From Treponema sp. (GTDB lineage Bacteria; Spirochaetota; Spirochaetia; Treponematales; Treponemataceae), in contig JAKSTP010000015.1 in assembly GCA_024402505.1 (NCBI GenBank), forward strand, positions 1 to 59,466: DNA of 59,466 nt. Direction: 5' to 3'. The translations under genes were made by a program, and so were the position numbers. Positions within the stretch are counted from its first letter, which is position 1. Each line of letters opens with the position of its first letter. The notes beneath the pieces were generated by a model that worked only from the letters and a program-made list of their open reading frames with translations, did no database searches and was not told the DNA's origin. Of this stretch, positions 23,656 to 31,619 are shown piece by piece.

Positions 23656-26280
23656 ATGATGGAAAATAGTGAAAAGATAAAAAAACGGAACCCTTTTGTT
23701 GTTTTTCTTAAAGTACTGCTTATTATAGTGGCTGTGCTGGTGCTTTTACTGGGCGGATGGATTGGCTTTTCCGCCTTAAATAAGACAGAAAGTCTTAAGC
23801 ACCTGCCGGACGATTTCTTTATTTCGGTTCATGCCGATTCAGTTTGGGACGCGGTGGAACCTGTTCTTGACCTTCAGGCCGCCGATCTTTTTCTTACAAA
23901 TCAGGAAAATGCCGGCACCCGAAAACTGCTTATGGATCTTCGGGCCAGTGATCTCCGCAGCAACAAGTGGGTAAAACTGGCCGCCTCAAGGGAAGTAACT
24001 GCCGCCATCTACACCGGTGACGAAGGTAAAATTGATTTTGCCGCTGTCCTGGATTTTTCCTGGCTGTCTTTCGTAACCCGCCTGGCTCCTATAGTTCTTC
24101 CCCACATCAACATCAAAGACCTTGAATACAACAGCAATTCTGAATTTTTTGAATACACCCAGAAAGAAACAAAGTATTTTGTAAAACCAGTAAAAAACCT
24201 TGTAATTGTAGCTTCAGACGAATTCCTTCTTGCAAAAGCCGTTTCCGGAGAAATTGAATATTCTCAGGCAAACAAAAAAATGATGACAGGAAAGTCTGAT
24301 GTCCCTATCCGCATTACAGCCAATTCAAAACAGCTTGCAGCCCTTGCACTGGGAACCGAAGGTATTTCCGCAGAATTAACTGAATACATTTCAAACAACG
24401 ACCTTACATCCCTGGATCTTTCTGTGACCAACGAAAGCATCAACATTAAGGCCAATTTTCCTTTGAACCAGGAAATGCTTAAAAATGGCGACAAAAGCCT
24501 TACATCCCTTATTACCCACAAATCTTCTGTGCCGGCCTTTGTTTCCCGCCTTGGATCCGCCGTTCAGTATTACACACTCTTGAACGCAGGCTCGCTTGAG
24601 GAATTAAAAAACGCCCTCTTCCCTCTGCTTGATACAAATATGGATACTGCTGCCCTTTGGGACAAATCAAACAGCCTTTGCAAATCATTTTTCTCCCTCA
24701 CCCTTGAAGACCTGCTTTTTTCATGGACAGGAAAAGAATTTGCAGTCTTTGGCCTTGAAAATAAAAACGATCCAATTTTCGCCATTCAGATTAGCGATGA
24801 AAGTCAGCGGCAGCTTGTATTCGACAAGATTCTTTCATCAATTCTTATAAAAGACAATTCCAGCCTTATTCTTGATGGAATCCGCCTTTCCCGCCTGGAA
24901 CTGCCTAAATTTCTTCAGGACATTCTGGCTCTTTTTGATGTTTCCCTGCCTTATCCTTACTTTGCCGTTCGTGACGGATTCATCTACTTTTCAGAATCGG
25001 CCGAAAACCTTTCTTCGGTGTACATGGCACTTAAAAACGACAGCCGCCTTACACAGACAGAAAACTGGAAGGCCGTTTCATCAAACCAGAGCGCCTTCAA
25101 CACACTGAGCCTCTTTTACAATCTTGAACGCAGCATTCCATTTTTTCTTAGACAGAATGCAAGCCTTTCAAGTATTCTGGAGCTCTATTCTCTGGGCCGC
25201 TTCGATGTTCGATTCATAGATTCTACCCTGGAAATCCAGCTTCAGGCCATTTCCAATTCTGAATCCACCTCCAATATTGTAAGGGGCTTCCCTCTTGATC
25301 TAACCGGCCGAAACGACGGAAGACTGTTTGGCACCGAAAAATCAATCTTCTGGGTAGAAAACGGCAAAACCGCCATGAAGATGGAATATCCTTCCACAAA
25401 AATCTTCCAGAAAAGTTTTGTTGATAAAATCTACATTGTCCCTCAAAACGACAGCACCGAAAATCTGTGGATTGTAAACGAACTGGGAGATGTTTACGTT
25501 CTTGATAAAGATTTCCAGATGGTTTCGGGCTTCCCAATCTACATTGGCGAAAAACCAAGTGCAAATCCTGTTCTTGCAAACGACAACACACTTATTTTCA
25601 CCACCGAAAGCAAAAATCTTGTTTTCATAGATTCCGACGGCACTTACAGCAAAATGGAACTGCCTCTTATGGGTGGTGTAAAAGCCACAGTTTCCCTGGA
25701 ATACCTTGGAGATGACGAATACATTTCCATGTACGACAAAAGCTTCCTTGGTAAAATCCTTACTGTAAAAAACCGCTGTCTGGTTCCGGAAGAAGATCTG
25801 AATCTTACCGAAATTGCCTTTGGATCTCCGGCCCTTAAAGCTGTGGAAGGTGATTTGTACAAAGCCTTTATTTCCCAGCGCGGAAATTTCTATCTTTGGA
25901 AAAACAACGAGCCTGTTGAAAACTTCCCTGTAAAAATTGATGGCGTGTTTAATGAAAATGCCATTGCCGGTGACAATTGTTTCTATGTTATTTCCAACGA
26001 CTGTACACTTTCCAAAATCACCTTTGACGGAAACATTCTCAGCGTTAAGTTTAGTTATACCACTGCAGAAAGTCCTTTTGTAAAAGTTATTGATGACACT
26101 GTTTACGCCTGTGGTGATGGAAATACACTTTACGCCTTCAACGAGAATCTTGAACTGCTGCCCGACTTCCCTGTTGCAGGATGGGGATTCCCTGCCCTTG
26201 GTGATGTAAACGGCGACAATAAAAAAGACCTTTTTGTTCTTTCAATCGATAAAAAACTGAATGTTTATGATTTAAAATAA
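23656..26280 (+). CDS. Large membrane-anchored envelope protein with propeller-like C-terminus
   Basis: This 874-residue protein is not recognised as a named family. A cytoplasmic basic N-terminus is followed by one transmembrane helix (about 14-38), and the rest should be periplasmic. Residues 45-530 have the look of a large alpha/beta domain. From about 545 there are repeated strands of the type NLWIVNELGDVYVLDKDFQ and DDTVYACGDGNTLYAFNENL, as in PQQ/beta-propeller folds. The end, DVNGDNKKDLFVLS, resembles an FG-GAP/EF-type calcium loop. TATAAT at 23643-23648 lies 7 bases before the ATG. A second ATG at 23659 is an alternative start behind GGGAG. A lipoprotein gene follows after 12 bases. 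Confidence 0.8.
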   Translation: MMENSEKIKKRNPFVVFLKVLLIIVAVLVLLLGGWIGFSALNKTESLKHLPDDFFISVHADSVWDAVEPVLDLQAADLFLTNQENAGTRKLLMDLRASDLRSNKWVKLAASREVTAAIYTGDEGKIDFAAVLDFSWLSFVTRLAPIVLPHINIKDLEYNSNSEFFEYTQKETKYFVKPVKNLVIVASDEFLLAKAVSGEIEYSQANKKMMTGKSDVPIRITANSKQLAALALGTEGISAELTEYISNNDLTSLDLSVTNESINIKANFPLNQEMLKNGDKSLTSLITHKSSVPAFVSRLGSAVQYYTLLNAGSLEELKNALFPLLDTNMDTAALWDKSNSLCKSFFSLTLEDLLFSWTGKEFAVFGLENKNDPIFAIQISDESQRQLVFDKILSSILIKDNSSLILDGIRLSRLELPKFLQDILALFDVSLPYPYFAVRDGFIYFSESAENLSSVYMALKNDSRLTQTENWKAVSSNQSAFNTLSLFYNLERSIPFFLRQNASLSSILELYSLGRFDVRFIDSTLEIQLQAISNSESTSNIVRGFPLDLTGRNDGRLFGTEKSIFWVENGKTAMKMEYPSTKIFQKSFVDKIYIVPQNDSTENLWIVNELGDVYVLDKDFQMVSGFPIYIGEKPSANPVLANDNTLIFTTESKNLVFIDSDGTYSKMELPLMGGVKATVSLEYLGDDEYISMYDKSFLGKILTVKNRCLVPEEDLNLTEIAFGSPALKAVEGDLYKAFISQRGNFYLWKNNEPVENFPVKIDGVFNENAIAGDNCFYVISNDCTLSKITFDGNILSVKFSYTTAESPFVKVIDDTVYACGDGNTLYAFNENLELLPDFPVAGWGFPALGDVNGDNKKDLFVLSIDKKLNVYDLK

Positions 26281-26292
26281 ACGGGAGATATT

Positions 26293-27396
26293 ATGCGTAG
26301 ATTTTTTGTTATCATTGCGGCCATCTGTCTTACTTCTTGTGCCTCGCTTCAAAAAGACATGATTGTTTCTTCTGATCTTTTTGCACAGACTGAAGATATT
26401 ATTGAGCTGGAAGAAAAACTTTCTGCTTTGGATGCCAGTGTGCTGCAGGATAAGAATGCTTATCTTCGAAAAGATTTTTCTTCCGATTGTTCCGCCCTTC
26501 TTTCCAGCATCAACGAGCAGCTTCAGATAAACGGGGTTCAGAAAGAAACTGCAGCCCGTCTTTATGCTCTGGCCGGCCGGGTTTATCTTCTTCAGAATAA
26601 AAAATCAAAGGCACAGGATTACTACAAGCTTTCTCACAATGCATCAAAAGGTGATTCCCAGGGCATTATTCTTGGAAGCCGGCTTGGCATTGTAGACAAT
26701 CTTAATGATGAAAACTTAATTTCAGGGGCCAGTGAAAACAGTCTTATTATTCTTGAACGGGGCCTTTCTCAGTACAAAAATGCCAACTTTACGGAATGTG
26801 TTGCTCTTTTGGACACCGCCTTTATTGATCTTCCGGAGTTTTACAGAGAACATTACGGTCCTGTGCGTGAAAATGCCTGGCGCTTAAAAACAATTGATGA
26901 TTCATCTCAGGACAACAAGATTATTTCCCTGCTTCAGAAAAGTCAGATTACCGTTGGCCAGATGCTTTTGATTACCCAGGATTCAAGTGATTACCTTTTC
27001 CGCCAGAACGCCGGTAAAAAACTTTCCGAAAATGATCTTTATTCAAGAGTTGTAAAAGATGGACTTTTGCTGCCTCTTTCTTCGGAAGAACCTGTTTCTG
27101 TAAAACTGGACGTACCTCAGAAAAATCAGCTTGTAACCCGAGTTCTTTCTGCCCGCTTTTTGTGGAATCTTTACGTGCTTGAAAAATCTTTAGGCGACAA
27201 ATCAAATCTTTATTCAAAGATGATGCGCCTTGGAGGTGAATCTCCTATTCAGGACGTGCCATTGGATTCCAAAGATTTTGATGCCATTCTTGGTTGTGTA
27301 GAGAACGAAATAATTTCCCTTTCTGACGGCATAAACTTCAGTCCCGAAGAAATTCCAACCGCCGCCCAATTCCTTGAATTCCTTCGCCGGTTGTAA
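26293..27396 (+). CDS. Hypothetical lipoprotein with TPR-like helical repeats
   Basis: This 367-residue protein has a lipoprotein signal peptide with lipobox LTSC (Cys16). The mature part is helical. Segments such as LYALAGRVYLLQNKKSKAQD look like a tetratricopeptide repeat. No catalytic motif is visible. GGGAG sits 5 bases before the ATG, 12 bases after the upstream propeller-like protein gene, so the two are very likely one operon and may form an envelope complex. The function is unknown. Confidence 0.8.
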   Translation: MRRFFVIIAAICLTSCASLQKDMIVSSDLFAQTEDIIELEEKLSALDASVLQDKNAYLRKDFSSDCSALLSSINEQLQINGVQKETAARLYALAGRVYLLQNKKSKAQDYYKLSHNASKGDSQGIILGSRLGIVDNLNDENLISGASENSLIILERGLSQYKNANFTECVALLDTAFIDLPEFYREHYGPVRENAWRLKTIDDSSQDNKIISLLQKSQITVGQMLLITQDSSDYLFRQNAGKKLSENDLYSRVVKDGLLLPLSSEEPVSVKLDVPQKNQLVTRVLSARFLWNLYVLEKSLGDKSNLYSKMMRLGGESPIQDVPLDSKDFDAILGCVENEIISLSDGINFSPEEIPTAAQFLEFLRRL

Positions 27397-27410
27397 GGGA
27401 TGTATCGGTC

Positions 27411-27434
27411 AATACCAGGCTTGCACTGGTTTTT
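27411..27434 (+). terminator. Intrinsic terminator after the lipoprotein gene
   Basis: ACCAG (27414-27418) and CTGGT (27426-27430) form a short stem followed by five T. It separates the forward operon from the converging toxin-antitoxin cassette. Confidence 0.6.
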
Positions 27435-27438
27435 CAGA

Positions 27439-27810
27439 TTAAAACTGCTTTGTTACAACTTCTTTAATCTTTAAGATTTCTGGATGTGATGAAACTAAAA
27501 CAAGATCGTTTACGATTGCAGTTGCACATAGCCAGATAAATGCAGAATTAAGCTCATTGTACTTTGTGCTTAATTCTGCATATTTTTCGGCTATAGCTTC
27601 ATTTACAGGAAGAATATTCAATAACTGGCAGAAATCTTTGCTTATCTCTAATTTTTCATCAGGATTATCTGCTTTCAAAACTTTCTCATACAGGATGCCT
27701 ACAGACATTGCTGAAATGAAAACATTTTCAGTGTCATCAAATAGATGAAAGAGCTCTGTTTTTCCCTTAAAAAAATCAATAACGGTTTCACTGTCTACAA
27801 GATATTTCAT
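27439..27810 (-). CDS. PIN-domain protein (second PIN of the cassette)
   Basis: This 123-residue protein has a PIN-like fold. The first acidic site is present (VDSETVIDF, Asp6 and Asp12 area), as is the conserved Glu in GILYEKVLKA. The usual third-site Asp is not evident: the segment reads NSAFIWLCATAIVNDLVLVSS, with Asn/Ser where an Asp is common. It may be a weakened or inactive toxin. It starts 9 bases after the antitoxin stop, in the position normally taken by the toxin of an antitoxin-toxin pair. Confidence 0.75.
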   Translation of the reverse strand: MKYLVDSETVIDFFKGKTELFHLFDDTENVFISAMSVGILYEKVLKADNPDEKLEISKDFCQLLNILPVNEAIAEKYAELSTKYNELNSAFIWLCATAIVNDLVLVSSHPEILKIKEVVTKQF

Positions 27811-27819
27811 TTGCGTTTC

Positions 27820-28140
27820 TTATTTATTGAAAGAATTAAAAAATTTGGCGGCACTTTTACCGGTGGCGTCGTTTATCAGATTTTCGGCACGAGTTTCCCG
27901 GTCTTCGTTCAGCATTTGCACTACTTCTTCTACTGATAGTTTTTGGAAAGGTTCGTCAATTTTTTGTGCGTATTCATACAATTCAAAAAGAGGCGAAGCC
28001 GTGATGTTGCTGTTATTTACCGGAGTTACTATAAACTGAGAGCCGTCAGCGCGATTAATCAGAGCCTGCCCATCTAATTTTGCCCGATCTAAAAAAGACG
28101 AAAGATTTTGTCTGGCCTGGGAATAAGTCATTACAAACAT
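27820..28140 (-). CDS. Phd/YefM-family antitoxin
   Basis: This 106-residue protein has the Phd/YefM N-terminus (MTYSQARQNLSSFLDRA) that forms the DNA-binding dimer, followed by a variable toxin-binding tail. GAGGTG lies 5 bases before the ATG at 28140. An internal ATG at 28131 overlaps the upstream toxin's TAA. The gene lies between two PIN-domain genes, which is unusual, and could neutralise one or both. It probably also represses the cassette through TGTACA sites at 28534-28547. Confidence 0.88.
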   Translation of the reverse strand: MFVMTYSQARQNLSSFLDRAKLDGQALINRADGSQFIVTPVNNSNITASPLFELYEYAQKIDEPFQKLSVEEVVQMLNEDRETRAENLINDATGKSAAKFFNSFNK

Positions 28141-28526
28141 AAAACACCTCTCTTCACCGCAATTTCAGAAAGCTTTTTATCAAGAGTAAGCAGCGGACAT
28201 TTGTTTTTTACAGCACAATCAAGATAGAACATATCATAAGCATAGTGATTTTCTTTCGAACAATATTCCAGCGAACTATTAAAATCAACATCAATTAGTT
28301 CAATTGGAAGTCTGTTAAATATTGAAAAAATCTTCTGAGCCTTTTCCAAAGAAATCAATTGCCTCTTAAGCTGCTTGGAAAGAGAATTGGCAATTTCAAA
28401 AGGCAGGCATTTTGCAGACAGTAAAAGCGTGTTTTTTGTTTTTTCCAAGATGCCCACAGCTTCATTTTCTTTTAAGAGAATCGCCAGAATAGCAGAAGCA
28501 TCAATAAGTATGGTGTTTTGTCTCAC
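28131..28526 (-). CDS. PIN-domain (VapC-like) ribonuclease toxin
   Basis: This 131-residue protein has a full set of PIN acidic residues: Asp in ILIDASA, Glu in LPFEIANSL, Asp in YAYDMFYLD and Asp in LLTLDKKL. Such proteins are Mg-dependent RNases, typically cutting tRNA or rRNA. The start is a GTG at 28526; no in-frame ATG is available upstream. The 3' end overlaps the antitoxin gene by 10 bases, so toxin precedes antitoxin, the reverse of the usual vapBC order. Confidence 0.88.
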   Translation of the reverse strand: MRQNTILIDASAILAILLKENEAVGILEKTKNTLLLSAKCLPFEIANSLSKQLKRQLISLEKAQKIFSIFNRLPIELIDVDFNSSLEYCSKENHYAYDMFYLDCAVKNKCPLLTLDKKLSEIAVKRGVLCL

Positions 28527-28533
28527 ACTTCAT

Positions 28534-28547
28534 TGTACAATTGTACA
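28534..28547. promoter_or_regulatory. TGTACA double-site palindrome, probable antitoxin operator
   Basis: TGTACAATTGTACA is a perfect 14-bp palindrome containing two TGTACA motifs, directly upstream of the toxin GTG start. YefM-type antitoxins are known to bind TGTACA-core palindromes in their own promoters, so this is a good operator candidate for the Phd/YefM protein at 27820-28140. Confidence 0.65.
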
Positions 28548-28673
28548 TACAATTTTGTCAATTGCTATTTTGGTAGCCCCGGCTTCGCCGAAGTAAAAAA
28601 AACAAGGTCTGTCCACGCTTAACACAAAACCATAACTATAGTATTATAAAATAACTAAAAAATGGAGAAAAGT

Positions 28674-30374
28674 ATGAAAAGTCTAATTAAAAAAATTATT
28701 TCAATTACAAGTTTAATCCCTTTAATCTGGGGCTTCGCAGCCTGCAGCGTTGATGCAACAGATTCAAAATCCGAACCTTCGCCAAAGCAGACAGTTGCAA
28801 CACCAGTATTCACTATAGAATCAGGGGAAGTAACCACTGGAACACCCGTAGAAATTACCTGTTCAACAGAAGGTGCCGCAATTTACTATACAACAGATGG
28901 TTCAGTTCCAACTGCAGAAAGCACCCGTTACACAGCCCCAATTGCCATTGAACCTCCAATGACAGTTAAAGCTATTGCAATCAAAAAAGGAATGAATAAC
29001 AGTGCTGTTGCAGAGGCTGTTTATACAGAGTCAACAGTTGATTATTTTGAAGGGCTCAGCGATTTTTACGGCAGATGCGATGTATTTAATGGATCAAATT
29101 CTTATACAGTTAAACAAATGTATGATGAAAAAATATGTTGCACATATTATGCAGATGATTGTGCACAACACGAACTTTCTAGCGAAATTCTCACTTACTC
29201 AGTTTCAGGTAATATTGCTTCGTTAAAAGGTGAATTTGGAACAGAATTTTCCATCAATACCAAGACAAAGGAATTTGTTACAAAAAAGATTGTGTTTAAT
29301 GGCAATGTCTATGATTTAATGAATGTATAGTATGAAGTAAAAAGTGCTGACTTAAGTAATTTTCTGGCAGGTCTTCCGAGCAACACAAAAGATACTCCAT
29401 ACAAGATTAAACTTTTGGATTTGACTTACGGAACAAGTTTTGCACTAAAGAATACTAATAAATTTATGAGTCTCACAATCCCTGATTCTGTTACCTCAAT
29501 TGGTGACTGGGCTTTCCTTAATTGTTCAAGCCTTACATCCATAACAATTCCGAATTCTGTTACCTCAATTGGTGCCGGTGCTTTCGAAGGATGTTCAAGC
29601 CTTACATCCATAACAATTCCAAATTCTGTTACCTCAATTGGTGAGTTTGCTTTCCGCGAATGTTCAAGCCTTACATCCATAACAATTCCGAATTCTGTTA
29701 CCTCAATTGTTCTCGGTGCTTTCGGAAGATGTTCAAGCCTTACATCCATAACAATTCCAAATTCTGTTACCTCAATTGGTGCCGGTGCTTTCGAAGGATG
29801 TTCAAGCCTTACATCCATAACAATTCCAAATTCTGTTACCTCAATTGGTGAGTTTGCTTTCCGCGAATGTTCAAGCCTTACATCCATAACAATTCCGAAT
29901 TCTGTTACCTCAATTAGTGAAGCAGCTTTTTTAGACTGTAAGGGATTAGTTTCAATTATGGTTGCCCCAGATAATAGAAACTATATGAGTAGTAATGGTG
30001 TTCTGTTTAATAAAGACCAAACAAACCTAATCGTTTATCCTTGTGGTAACAAATCGTTAAATTACAAAATTCCAAGTTCTGTTACTTCAATTGGTAACGC
30101 TGCTTTCTATGATTGTTCGAGCCTTACATCCATAACAATCCCTGATTCAGTTACCTCAATTGGTGACGAAGCTTTCGAAGAATGTTCAAGCCTTACATCC
30201 ATAACAATTCCGGATTCTGTTACCTCAATTGGTTACATGGCTTTCGGATCTTGTTCAAGCCTTTCCACTATCAACTATAAAGGAACACAAGACCAGTGGA
30301 AAACAATTTTCAAATATCCTAATTGGAACGAAGGTGTTCCTTCAACCTGTGTTTACTACAACTGCCAGGAATAG
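28674..30374 (+). pseudogene. BspA-like leucine-rich repeat lipoprotein gene split by one in-frame TAG
   Basis: The frame from ATG 28674 (GGAG 7 bases upstream) runs to TAG at 29328-29330. It encodes a lipoprotein signal (lipobox FAAC) and a chitobiase C-terminal-like beta domain (AIYYTTDGSVPTAEST). The same frame continues after the TAG without another stop to 30374, through [19 protein letters not shown] and then about eleven 23-residue BspA leucine-rich repeats ([14 protein letters not shown]). The downstream part has no ATG or ribosome site; its first possible start is a TTG at 29415. So it is one gene with a nonsense codon, a readthrough case or a sequencing error. Intact, it would be a surface adhesin-like protein of about 566 residues. 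Confidence 0.8.
29523..30260 (+). repeat. 69-bp tandem repeats encoding leucine-rich repeats
   Basis: Units of 69 bp begin with TGTTCAAGCCTTACATCC at 29523, 29592 and so on. A block of 156 bp (29553-29708) is repeated without change at 29760-29915, exactly three units (207 bp) downstream, showing a recent internal duplication. The tract is interrupted at about 29930-30080 by a diverged spacer segment. Confidence 0.9.
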
Positions 30375-30384
30375 GAAATGAGTG

Positions 30385-30454
30385 AGGCTAAAAGCATGTC
30401 AAGGTTTTAAGGTAGTCGAAGACGAACGTGCCTTGACGTGGTTTTATAGCCTGG
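30385..30454. repeat. Long hairpin repeat after the LRR gene
   Basis: AGGCTAAAA-GCATGTCAAGG on the left pairs with CCTTGACGTGG-TTTTATAGCCT on the right. The right arm (GCCTTGACrTGGTTTTATAG CCTGGCTTA) recurs at about 34780-34814, and its end TAGCCTGGCTTA also at 31608-31619. All copies lie just past the 3' end of genes, so they may act as terminators or mark insertion sites. Confidence 0.65.
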
Positions 30455-30455
30455 C

Positions 30456-30721
30456 TTAAATTTTCTTATTTCCTTGTATCAATTCGAAATATTTCGTTGG
30501 ACTAAAAATCAATGGCTTATCAATTTTTACTTCTTCAAAATCTTTGTCGCCGGTCAATAGAATATCTGAATCAGACAGGATTGCAGAAACCAAAACAGGC
30601 AAATCTTTTATGTCTCGAATTGATGGAAATTTCGTTTCGTCTATTTGTTTAGGTGTTATAAACTCTTCAAAATTTACCCCATAGAAGAAACAACAATATT
30701 TGTATCAACAAAAACTCTCAT
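30456..30721 (-). pseudogene. Degraded PIN-domain toxin partner of the AbrB-type antitoxin
   Basis: The ATG at 30721 overlaps the antitoxin stop as ATGA. It reads MRVFVDTNIVVSSMG and stops at once. A second frame then gives DLPVLVSAILSDSDILLTGDKDF and more, the normal C-terminal half of a PIN toxin, to a stop at 30456. About 60 central residues are missing and the halves are out of frame, so the gene is an internally deleted remnant. The lost part includes the usual middle Glu. Confidence 0.85.
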
Positions 30722-30966
30722 CTAGACTGTCTCAATTCTTTTATATAAGCAACAACATCTTCCTCAGTTTCAAAACCGGCCTTTTCTGCTTCTCCTTCCA
30801 TATTTTTTTGAACCGAAGAAAGAGTTATTTGAGAAGCATTAGTAATATAAACTCGGCCCTGTGATTCTTCAAAAAATACTTTATCCCCAGTTTTGAGCTG
30901 AAGAAGATTTCTTATCATCAAAGGAATTGTTATCTGACCTTTTGAAGTTACTTTCGCTAATTCCAT
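30718..30966 (-). CDS. SpoVT-AbrB/MazE-type antitoxin
   Basis: This 82-residue protein has the AbrB swapped-hairpin DNA-binding domain at the N-terminus (AKVTSKGQITIPLMIRNLLQL), followed by a helical toxin-binding tail. AAGGAGGTG before the ATG at 30966 decides the start; the longer frame upstream is not used. It has its own promoter and overlaps the remains of its PIN partner by four bases, so it now seems to be an orphan antitoxin. Confidence 0.9.
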   Translation of the reverse strand: MELAKVTSKGQITIPLMIRNLLQLKTGDKVFFEESQGRVYITNASQITLSSVQKNMEGEAEKAGFETEEDVVAYIKELRQSR

Positions 30967-30988
30967 GCCACACCTCCTTACTTTCCTT

Positions 30989-31017
30989 ACTATAACATTA
31001 AAAATTACAGAGAACAA
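30989..31017 (-). promoter_or_regulatory. Promoter of the AbrB-type antitoxin operon
   Basis: On the minus strand TTGTTC (31017-31012) and TATAGT (30994-30989) are 17 bases apart, with a normal leader and ribosome site before the ATG at 30966. Confidence 0.65.
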
Positions 31018-31086
31018 GTGATAAAATACAAAAATATTCATCCAGCCCCGGCTTTGCCGTCGGATGCTCTAGAGCTGTGAATAAAA

Positions 31087-31569
31087 CTACGCAACAATTA
31101 TTTCAGAGGTATTATATTCAAAACTATTTTCAAACATATATTCAGGAGAACAATCAATCCGGCCATCATCCCATGTAACAATACCAAACTCTAACTTTGG
31201 ATTTTCATATATTTCTGGTCTTTTTAAAGGTTCAAAAACTTCTCCAGCCAGTATAGTTGAATCGAAAAGGCGAATCTGATTATTTGAGAATTTCATTAAA
31301 TAAACGCCGCTATACATGTGTTTGATTTCAAGAACTGTAAGCATAGGTTCTGGATTATCCGAATAAACTATTCCATTTTCTTCATTCCTTTTTAACCACT
31401 CTTGAACGGCCTTCAACTGTTTTGCAGGAAGTTCGCCAGCCAGGATTGTTCCGTCAATAGCAACAGAAGCCCTGAATTCACCATAAAAAACATGCACATG
31501 AGGCTTATTATGATGTTTGATATCATTGAACATCAAATATATAACAATACCATAGCCCCGGTGAGCCAA
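31087..31569 (-). CDS. DUF4160-DUF2442 fusion protein
   Basis: This 160-residue small cytoplasmic protein joins two domains usually encoded by adjacent genes. The N-terminal half (YGIVIYLMFND...KPHVHVFYGEFRAS, then GELPAKQLKAVQEW) matches DUF4160. The C-terminal half (IRLFDSTILAGEVFEPL, then GIVTWDDGRIDCSPEYMFE) matches DUF2442. The pair often appears as a compact two-gene unit of unknown, perhaps toxin-antitoxin-like, role. The first residues come from a TTG start inside a hairpin (GGTGAGC/GCTCACC, 31560-31593), so the natural N-terminus seems to have been overwritten; ATG at 31533 is the alternative. Confidence 0.75.
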   Translation of the reverse strand: MAHRGYGIVIYLMFNDIKHHNKPHVHVFYGEFRASVAIDGTILAGELPAKQLKAVQEWLKRNEENGIVYSDNPEPMLTVLEIKHMYSGVYLMKFSNNQIRLFDSTILAGEVFEPLKRPEIYENPKLEFGIVTWDDGRIDCSPEYMFENSFEYNTSEIIVA

Positions 31570-31619
31570 AAAGCTAAAGTTTTTCAGCTCACCGTCGGTG
31601 GTTATTTAGCCTGGCTTAA
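31560..31619. repeat. Hairpin with TAGCCTGGCTTA tail after the last lipoprotein gene
   Basis: GGTGAGC (31560-31566) and GCTCACC (31587-31593) form a stem with inner AAAAA/TTTTT pairing, followed on the plus strand by TAGCCTGGCTTA (31608-31619), the shared tail of the repeats at 30447 and 34803. It directly follows the stop of the minus-strand lipoprotein gene and could end the long operon. Confidence 0.55.

Noticed and set aside
29426..29887. 153-residue minus-strand ORF with repeated MDVRLEH units
   Set aside because: It is the antisense shadow of the 69-bp LRR repeats; its repeat pattern comes entirely from the coding strand.
29415..30374. Independent LRR gene starting at 29415
   Set aside because: The start would be a TTG with no ribosome site in the middle of a continuing frame; treating it as part of the TAG-split gene explains the data better.
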